64,000 nucleotides of DNA from Populus alba (Eukaryota > Streptophyta > Magnoliopsida > Malpighiales > Salicaceae): assembly GCF_005239225.2 (NCBI RefSeq), contig NC_133296.1:16637675-16701674 (forward strand). The letters run 5' to 3'. This document shows, in pieces, positions 56,326-64,000 of this stretch (its first letter is position 1; each line of letters opens with the position of its first letter). Position numbers and translations under genes: made by a program. Under the pieces are notes generated by a model that worked only from the letters and a program-made list of their open reading frames with translations, did no database searches and was not told where the DNA came from.

Positions 56326-58586
56326 TGTCGCACGTGTGCGGCGTCGCGGCGAAAACAACATGTTTTTCCATTTTCTTAATCTATAATGTAAATTTATCTA
56401 TATCTATGGGGATACAAGAAAAATTGTCTTTTATTGGTAGAAAATGGAATGGGAGTCGCCACCTAGTATTTTGGTCACTAGGAACCCTAACTGGTCTCAG
56501 AGATCGGGTACGGGGACTGGTTGCGTAAAGGGAAGGTATTAGCACCCCAAATACGCCCTACCTAAGGTAAGCTGCATTGTTTTATTGTCTGATAAAAACT
56601 AAGGTATTTTCGTGTTTTCCTAGTTGTTGGTCTGTCTATGGTTCAGGAAAAATCCTCCTCGGTAAGAAAGGCTTTATCTTATCGGGTAAAATCCTAACCG
56701 TTCTAACGTCCATACCAAAATTTCATTAATAATATTTAGGAATACGTTTTACGTATAAATTCGTAATCCCAAATACTAAAAGAAAACAAAAAAAAGATTT
56801 TTTGAATTTTTGAAATATTGGCCTAGTTCTCATGGCTTAAATAAACTGGTTATTAAAGCCAAAATGCATGCTAATACATATATTGTTTTTGAAAATTTTC
56901 TTTGTTGTGTGAAAATATGATGTTATAATATTTATATATATATATATTGGAGAGACTAGGCCGTATGCATGAAAACAAAACCCTTTTTTGGAAAATATTT
57001 ATTTTTTGATGTTTTAACAAAAATCGGGTATTTTAATACTGAGTTTGTATTCTTACGGTATAAAAATACAACCCAATATTAATCCACTTTGATAAAAATA
57101 TGCAGAAAAATCAACAACATTTTTAGGGACTTTTTAGAATTTTTTTTGAAAGCAAAAACATTTTTTTATTCTGAAAATCTTTGATATTTTGATGAAAACC
57201 GGGTATTTTTAACACTGGTTTTGTATCTTTACGGTATAAAAATACAAACCAACATTAAACCACTTTGACAAAAACATGCAGAAAAATCAACAATATTTTT
57301 TTAAGATTTTTCAAAATATATTTTTTTTAAAGAAAAAATATACATATATATATACATATATAATATAATATATTATAATATATAATATAATAATACACAC
57401 ACACATATATATATAATTCACGTCCTGCGTGAACAGTAGGACGTGAATTATATTTCACGCCTACTGTTCATGCAGTGAACAGTAGACAGGGAGGAAGAAG
57501 AAGAAAAGGAGGAAGAAGAAGAAGAAGAAAAAGGAGGAAAGGAAAAGGAAGGAGGAGGAAAGGAAGAGGGGCTCACTTGGCCGAAGAGGTTGTGGCTGCT
57601 GCGATGAGGTGGTTCAGCCGGTGGTTGCAGAGGTGGAGTTGGAGGAAGACGGCGTCGGTTTCCTGTTGCAGAGGAACAAAGAAGAAGAAGAAAAATATGC
57701 AGAAATTGGGCGAAAATGCTGGTTTTTGGCTGACTTTGGACCTGAATTTTTCAACCCTCAGATCATCAAATCCGGCTCTATTTATAGGCTGTGGAAGAGG
57801 GCAATCTTGTCTACGATGGGGAAAAAGTTCAGCCCTTGATTCAGTTGGGAAGCATCTCAACCGTTGGCTCAAAGTGTGCACCTCGAGCTGTCAAATTTGG
57901 CAGCTCCAGGCTGTGAACTGCCCGAGGTGGCCACTTTGAGCCACTCACCGGAGTCGTTTATGACTTTTTCGACCCGACCTGATCATTCTCCGGGATAAAG
58001 GGGTTGCATGTGGCCATGTTGGTGTATGTTGTGTCGGATTTGGAGGCCACACTAGCCGGAAAACGCGCCTGGAAAGCAGCCACTCAGGCAGCTTTTTGAG
58101 GAAGAAAGTGAACAGTAATTTAAGGCACCTTTTCCAAATTGGTCCCTAGTTTCGGATTTTCTCAATTAAGTCCCTAATTGGCCATCAAACTTCAATATTT
58201 ATGCAATTATGCCCCTGATTTGACTTAATAAATTCCTAAAAATTATAATTTGGCCCCAGAACTTAAATTTCTTCCAATTAAAGCCCAAATTGACTTAAAA
58301 AACAATTTTTCTTGCAATCAAATCCCCTATAAAATCAATTAAAAATCCAATTAAGTCCATAAACATCCAAACTTGGGCTTTTCTCCTCAAAATTCAAATT
58401 TCCTTCTCAACAGGGCTCTCATCCTTCAAGAATATACTGTCAAAAATCCAATCTTTGTATTTTTAACCTCCTTGACCGATTTTTCTGACCATTTGCCGAG
58501 CGCTTCTGCCTCCTGTTATTTTTCTAACCTCCTTTGGCTATTTATTTTATTTCATTTATTTGGGGACCCAAAAATGGGTTACAACA
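56326..58586 (-). mobile_element. Solo LTR 2 of the same family, target duplication ATTAT
   Basis: 2261 bp, TGTCGCACG to GGGTTACAACA, flanked by ATTAT (56321-56325 and 58587-58591). It shares with solo LTR 1 the CACCTAGTATTTTGGTCACT block (56459), the GTTATAATATTTATATATAT and AAAACCGGGTATTTTTAACA stretches, and the last 450 bases (GGTCCCTAGTTTCGG onward). The middle (57420-58110) is different. It includes a 12-bp-stem hairpin at 57417-57450 (AATTCACGTCCT...AGGACGTGAATT) and a minus-strand TATA box at about 57778-57788. No internal coding region. Confidence 0.93.
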
Positions 58587-58591
58587 ATTAT

Positions 58592-58857
58592 GGTTGTTAT
58601 CTTTTAAGTTAATTAATCCTACTTATTGTTGTTTTTCATTATGGTTGTTATCTTTTAAGTTAATTAATGCTACTTATTATTGTTAAGTGTTAGAAGAACT
58701 TCAAAAAAGTATTATGAATTGATACCACTTTTATAACAATATATTTAAAATAACCAATAAATTTCTAAATATTTAATTAAAAATACATTACATTAAACAA
58801 TAAATAAATCTAGTTAATTAAAAATACATTATATTACAATAAATCAATCAAAGTTAA
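58592..58857. repeat. Short direct repeat beside solo LTR 2
   Basis: The words ATTATGGTTGTTATC and TTTTAAGTTAATTAAT, then CTACTTATT, occur at about 58587-58627 and 58639-58680, a tandem duplication of about 52 bases. The rest is AT-rich with TTAATTAAAAATACATTA repeated near 58770 and 58815. Confidence 0.7.
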
Positions 58858-59918
58858 TTAAAAATCAAAACCCCTCTTTTGCATAATTTCTAACTTTCTA
58901 TTTTGAAAATACGCTGCAGAAATTGGATCCAGATTAAAAATATCCATTTTTATAATTTCTTCTTCTTTCTCAATCCTGTCCAATTCTTGTTTCTCTTGAC
59001 TTTGTTGAATCAACATGGCTTGTTGCTCTAACATAATTTTTCTGTCTTGTTTCTTCTGATCCTCAATTTCAACTAGAGTATCCCTGAATTGTTGTAATAG
59101 ATTCGTTACAGTTGCATCCCCAACTTTATCTTTTCATTGTCTACGTTTAAGTCGTTCCTTTGCAGCCTTCTAGCCGATTGGTCTATCTTGATAAATCAAT
59201 GGTTCAATATCTTCTCCTAAACTAACAGAATCAAGGGTAGATGGAGTTGATGAAGCCGGACTTGAATTGACATGACCTTTTTGTTTCTTGTTTGACCTTT
59301 GATGTTGACTTGCACGCTCAAATTGTAATTTGGGTTCTTTTCTTAAGATAACCCAACAATGTTCTAGTTGGAATCGTTTGCCAACGCAAGAAGCATACAT
59401 TTGCCGAGCATCATTAATCTGGTAAAAAAATAAATTAATTAAATAATGTTAAAATATATGCTAAACAATTCAACATAGAAATGAATGTTAACATTACCCT
59501 TGATTCTTCGGTCATTCCACTTTGCTGACGATTTTCAATTTGAGTAACAAATCCAACAAATTTACCGACTTCTCTATTTATTTCTTGCCATCTACTTGAG
59601 ATGCTTATTTGTGAACGATTATTCAAGTTTCCTCCATTCTCTACAAAGTAAGCATGTACGCGAGCCCAAAACTGTTTTGTTTGTTGATCAACTCCTGTAA
59701 TTGGATCCTTGCTTTGTATTTAGCCATGTAGAGACAAGTAAACAATCCTCATCTGGTGAGAAATTTTTACTTCTTTGTGATTTTTTTGCCGAATGGACAT
59801 TTAAATTCGAGCATGTTAAGTCATCAATTAATTGATTAGAATCACTTGGTTGAGAGAGAATATCTTCTGACTCACTCATAAGAAAGTTGGTAAAAGAGCT
59901 TGGAAAATTTGAATCCAT
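58858..59918 (-). pseudogene. Myb/trihelix-like, NAM-associated C-terminal domain protein (transposon-related), broken
   Basis: Minus strand, two exons: 59918-59498 and 59418-58858, with GT-AG borders. It starts MDSNFPSSFTNFLMSESEDI, has a Myb/SANT-like part (NFSPDEDCLLVSTWLN, FWARVHAYF, SISSRWQEINREVGKFVG), then a coiled-coil C-terminus (IDDQ-type Gln/Glu/Lys-rich, ending MQKRGFDF). This family is expanded in plants, is often mislabelled glutathione S-transferase T3-like, and is the type of ORF1 carried with PIF/Harbinger transposases. It has an extra A near 59720 (frameshift) and two in-frame stops near 59170 and 59140. No transposase is seen nearby. Confidence 0.8.
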
Positions 59919-60876
59919 CTACATTAAAAAAAAAAACTCAAGTTAAAACCTTAAGAGAGTGTAAAAGAAGCTCACATTCAATGTCTAGCAATTTTGTAGT
60001 TTTCATACATGTGAATTAATAATAAGCATTGCCTTCTACTTGTTCTAACATAACAATTTGACCATTTTTTGGAACTAAAAGAGAATCGATATACTGGTTT
60101 AATTGCATTTTCAAAAAGACAAAATATAATTGACCTCAAATTAAAACAAACAATCAAAAATAAATTTTAAATATGCAACTCTATCTTTTTATCAATATCA
60201 ACTACCATTATTAATTTCTCTCAATTTTATCAAAGATAACAACATAAATAAAAATTGTCTTCCTTAACCCATATTAAAAACATAAAATAATAAAGAAATA
60301 AAATTCATCACAAATATTAAATTAACAATAAAAGTTTTAAAAAATCAAGAGATATTAAAACGAAAATAGAAAAAGCTTTTAAACAAGCATACCTTTTAAT
60401 TTCAGCTAATTAACACAACCGATGTTAATAATTAACCGGAGAATAATTGATTCTTGTTTTTTAAAATTTTGAGAGAAGGGTGAGGTATAATACAAAAATT
60501 TAAAACTACAAGTTTTTTCTTCATGTATTTATAGATAAAATTTTCTATGTTAAAAAAAAAAAAAAAGAGTTGTTGACCAACGGCTATAAAAATAATCGTT
60601 GACCATTTTGACCATTTCTACAGTTAAATGTAGAAATAACTCTTAAGAAAGCAAAAAGCTATTTTGGCTATTAGTTTGCCTCTGCCGTCGGAATACAAAA
60701 AAGTAAAGAAATAAAAGACAAAGTATAATTGCCTCTTCGTTTACCTGTTCCGTTGAAACCGCCCTAAAAAGAAAAAAGAAAGAAAAAAGAAGAAGTTGAA
60801 GCCGCCCTAAAAAGAAAAAAGAAAGAAAGAAAGAAGAAGACAGCCTTTCACCTGCTCCTTTTTAGTATATTTTTAA
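59919..60876. other. Right end of the 10.9-kb insertion
   Basis: AT-rich leader of the Myb-like pseudogene, then two copies of a stretch containing GCCGCCCTAAAAAGAAAAAA (about 60759 and 60800), a GACAGCCTTTCACC word at 60839 and a CTTTTTAGTATATTT tail resembling the internal tails near 52445 and 56170. After it the duplicated flank resumes. Confidence 0.55.
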
Positions 60877-61281
60877 TATTTTATACGGGAAAAATATAAT
60901 ATTATGTATTTACTATGAACACAGTCTCATTCATTGCACCGCGGACCACTACAGACATAAAGTCTTTTCATTGTAGACGACAACGTTGTCAATATGCTAT
61001 TGGGTAAATTACAAAACCTATCAAGAAGATACCAGGCAGCAGCAGACTCAGCAGAAATGAGAGAGTTGCTAGGAAAGTCATTGGGGTCATATAATATGAT
61101 TGTTTGACTGACTTCACAAACTAAGCTAGTCTCTCTGCTTCTCTCCCTCTCTGCAGTTGCTCTAAGCAAATTCTTTCACTCATTTTATCTGCTACATCCA
61201 TCTCCATAGTTTTTCAAATATCGCAGTAGTGACCCTCCTTTACTTGTGGTTTTGCTGCTAAACAAAGGCAGAACATTTGCT
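60877..61281. repeat. Duplicate of the NBS-LRR upstream region
   Basis: Matches 24270-24360 and 24866-25165 (AAAATATAATATTATGTATT, CAATATGCTATTGGG, GATACCAGGCAGCAGCAG and so on), including the probable leader with CTCTCTGCTTCTCTCCCTC. Confidence 0.88.
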
Positions 61282-62490
61282 ATGGAGTTCCTTAGTTCCA
61301 TGACATCCACGGTTGTGGAACTGTTAATTGTTCCCATTAGGCGCTCCGTTACTCGTGTATTCAACTACAGCAGAAATGTCAAGGGCCTCAAAACTCACTT
61401 AGAGGAGCTGTCAGATGCAAAAATAAGGGTGCTGCATTCTGTAGACGAGGCTAGAAATAGAAGTGAAGACATTGAAGATGATGTTGGAAAGTGGCTTGCT
61501 AGTGTGAATGTTATCACTGAAGAGGCTAACAGAGTTTTTGGAGATGAAGACAAGGCAAATAAGAGGTGCTTCATGGGGTTGTTCCCTAATGTGACGACGC
61601 GCTACAAGGTTAGTACAAAGATAGAGAGTATTGCAGAGGAGGCTGTTAAGATCAGTCTTCGAGGCAAATTTGATAGGGTGTCCTACCGTCCTTCTCGACG
61701 CGGGATAGAGGACAGATCTCACAAACATTACGAGGCTTTCGAATCAAGAGTACCTGTTTTTGATGAAATTTTGGAGGCCTTAAAAGATGATGATGTCGAC
61801 CTAGTTGGAGTGTATGGGATGCCTGGTGTCGGCAAGACCACACTTGTGAAAAAGGTTGCTGGGCAAGTCAAGGCGGACAGGATTTTTGATGTGGTGGTTC
61901 TGGCTGTTGTCTCTCAGACTCCTAACCTGAAAAAAATTCAGGAGCAAATAGCAGATGGGCTAGGTCTCAAATTGGATGCGGAGACTGACAGTGGAAGAGC
62001 AGATCTCTTGTACAAGCAGCTTAAAAAAGAGACAAAGGTACTTGTGATTTTGGATGACATTTGGGAGAGGCTTGAACTAGATGATGTGGGGATTCCTTCT
62101 GGTAGTGATCATCGGGGATGCAAAATATTGATGACATCGAGAGATCGAAATGTATTATCCCGTGGAATGGTTACAAAAAAAGTTTTCTGGCTTCAAGTTT
62201 TACCCGAGAATGAAGCATGGAATCTGTTTAAGAAGATGGCGGGTGATGTTGTCAAATATCCCGATCTGCAGCTTGTTGCCGTAGAAGTAGCCAAAAGATG
62301 TGCTGGTTTGCCCATTTTAATAGTTACTGTTGCGAGGGCATTAAAAGATGGGGATCTGCCAGAGTGGAAGGATGCTTTGGAAAGGCTGAAAAGGTTTGAC
62401 AAGGATGAAATGGATAGCCAAGTTTACTCACCTCTAGAGCTGAGCTACGATTCTTTGAAAGGAGAAGAAATCAGGTCAGTATTCTTACTT
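61282..62490 (+). pseudogene. CC-NBS-LRR disease-resistance gene, copy 2, N-terminal (CC-NBS) part
   Basis: Same receptor class as copy 1 and about 97% identical to it by eye. The likely start is the ATG at 61282 (MEFLSSMTSTVVEL), which fits the family better than the earlier in-frame ATG at 61246. CC region, then P-loop GMPGVGKTT, kinase 2 LVILDDIW, RNBS-B MTSRDRNVLS and CAGLPI, all intact. The exon has no stop until an LTR starts at 62491, which adds QQYRVVER and a stop at 62520. Its LRR half is not in the window. Where copy 1 has GEIADGPGLK, copy 2 has EQIADGLGLK, the usual family form, so copy 2 is the less altered. A truncated CC-NBS protein is possible. Confidence 0.9.
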
Positions 62491-62713
62491 TGTCAACAGT
62501 ATCGGGTAGTTGAGAGATAATTGTTTGTATCAATTCAATGTATTTTTTTCTTTATTGCATAGAACTTATATATATATACATGTACAATAAATCCTTTTTA
62601 AAGATGAAAAATTAAGAATAAAAATATATCAAAATCTTTTCTAAACTTGTTTATGAATTTTAGTTTTCTTGATTTGTAATATTTCTTAAACCTATATTTA
62701 GTCCTTGTCAACA
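62491..62713 (-). mobile_element. Old Copia 3' LTR in NBS copy 2
   Basis: 223 bp from TGTCAACAGTATCGGG to CTTGTCAACA. On the minus strand it begins TGTTGACA and is preceded by a purine tract (TTGAAGGAAG), identifying it as the 3' LTR. It matches the split LTRs of copy 1. Confidence 0.88.
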
Positions 62714-64000
62714 CTTCCTTCAAGTTGGTACAAAGATATTTTGTATGTTCAACTTGTTGAGAGAGGAATGAAACACTTTACTTAATACTATTTTAGTAAG
62801 CATCTACTTCCATATGTTTAGTTCCATCATGTTGAACTGGATTATTGGCTATGACAATTGTGGCTTTATTGTCACAGTATATCTTGATCTTAGTCTCCAT
62901 AAGATATCCTAGTTCTTTACGTAGCCCTCTTATCTATAGTATTTCATATAATCGTTTACTCATCCCTCTTAATTCTGCTTCAGCACTAAATAGAGCAACA
63001 AAATTTTTGCTTCTTATTTTTTTAGGTCACCAAGTTTTCTCTAACAAAGGTAAAGTATATTGAAGTAGACTTTATGTCAATCAGATTTCCTGCCCAATCT
63101 ACATCAATATAACCAATTATGTTAAGGTGATCATTCTTTGAGAAAAGAATTCCTCATTCCGAAGAGGATTTTAAGTATCTAAGTACTTGCAATGTTGCCT
63201 TCATATGTTCTTCACTTAGGTTGTGCATGAATTGGTTAACTAGACTGACTGCATATGCGATATTAGGACGTGTATATTAAAGGCAAATGAGTCTTCCCAC
63301 TAATTTCTGATATTGTTCTCTATTTGTGGGAACTTGATCTGGATATTCTGCTAAACAAAGATTTTGCACGATCCACAAGTTTGCAATCTAACATACCTGT
63401 CTCGGCTAATAGGTTCAATACATACTTTCTTTGTGAGAGGAATATGTCCAGTTTTAATCTGTATACTTTGATGCCCAATAAATACTTCAACCTACCAAGA
63501 TCTTTCATTTCAAATTCACTTGCTAGATACCTTTGTAATTTTGAAATTCCTTCTTCATCATTTCATGTGACTATCATATCATCAACATAAATAATCAAGG
63601 CTGATGTTTCTCCCCCATTTCTTTTCAGAAATAGTGTATGGTCCGAGTTGTTTTGGCTAATTCCATGCTTTCGCATTGCTAGACTGAATCTTCCAAACCA
63701 TGCTCTGGAAGATTGTTTCTATCCATAAAGTGATTTTGTAAGCCTACACACCACATTTTCTTTTCTTCTAGTAAAACCAGGAGTATCCATATACACTTCC
63801 TTCTCTAGATCTCCACGAAGAAATGCATTCTTTATATCAAATTGATGTAAAGGTCAATCTAGATTTGTTGCAAGTGATAGAGTATCCGAATTATGTTAAG
63901 TTTGGCTATTGGTGAGAACGTTTCCTAATAGTCTATGCCATATGTTTGTGTATATCCTTTAGCTACCAGTCTTGCTTTGTATCTTTCCACTGTCCCATCT
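62714..64000 (-). pseudogene. Old Copia reverse transcriptase and RNase H, degenerate, runs off the window
   Basis: The minus strand shows, from right to left, DGTVERYKARLVAKGYT (at the window edge), IIYVDDM (about 63580), MKDLGRLKYLLGIKV (63508), QRKYVLNLLAETGML, and RNase H words such as HDGTKHMEVD-like sequence near 62815-62850. Many stops and frameshifts are present, so it is dead. Gag, integrase and the 5' LTR should lie beyond the window. Confidence 0.88.

Noticed and set aside
57475..57939. 154-codon plus frame starting with Lys/Arg/Gly runs
   Set aside because: It is a GGA/AGA-rich tract within solo LTR 2.

Overview
This is nuclear DNA from a flowering plant. The genes have many short GT-AG introns, plant tRNA genes are present, and most of the rest is AT-rich sequence and LTR retrotransposons. 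The CC-NBS-LRR sequence and its partner retroelements resemble those of poplar or willow (Salicaceae); that assignment is inference from family resemblance. A 500-base run of N (2095-2594) marks an assembly gap.

Left part (1-23.2 kb) is ordinary gene space with four plus-strand genes. They are the 3' end of an unrecognised conserved gene running out of the gap (2595-4400), F-actin-capping protein alpha subunit (5969-10023, 10 exons), a multipass plant homologue of heparan-alpha-glucosaminide N-acetyltransferase (14122-18121, 13 exons, with a tRNA-Cys gene in intron 1), and the 26S proteasome ATPase RPT5 (19802-23196, 10 exons). A tRNA-Glu lies on the minus strand at 12.2 kb. Before the gap are a TRIM-like element, a 72-bp tandem repeat and the edge of a large LTR.

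Right part (23.2-64 kb) is a resistance-gene locus wrecked by transposons. A tandem segmental duplication joins RPT5 to a CC-NBS-LRR gene. Copy 1 is the intact RPT5 followed by the NBS exon (25181) and LRR exons (to 42875). Copy 2 starts inside RPT5 intron 2 (44698), keeps RPT5 exons 9-10 as a pseudogene (48521-48895), and carries a second NBS exon (61282-62490). In both copies the NBS exon is cut at the same base by the same old minus-strand Copia element, so that insertion predates the duplication. In copy 1 the old Copia now holds a segment carrying exons captured from two host genes (a Raf-like kinase and BTF3/NAC-beta) and a young nested Copia (28949-33841, TSD TACAT). A second Copia (35835-40037, TSD CTGTG) splits an LRR exon. 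Neither NBS-LRR copy can make a normal full-length protein as sequenced.

In copy 2 a decayed chromodomain Gypsy element (44749-48520) replaces most of RPT5. About 10.9 kb of foreign repeat (50011 to about 60876) sits between the RPT5 remnant and the second NBS exon. It is a degenerate array with GGTTAACCC and TGATAACTAAATA motifs, invaded by two solo LTRs with perfect 5-bp target duplications (AGTGT and ATTAT), followed by a Myb/trihelix-like pseudogene. The window ends inside the reverse transcriptase of the old Copia of copy 2.
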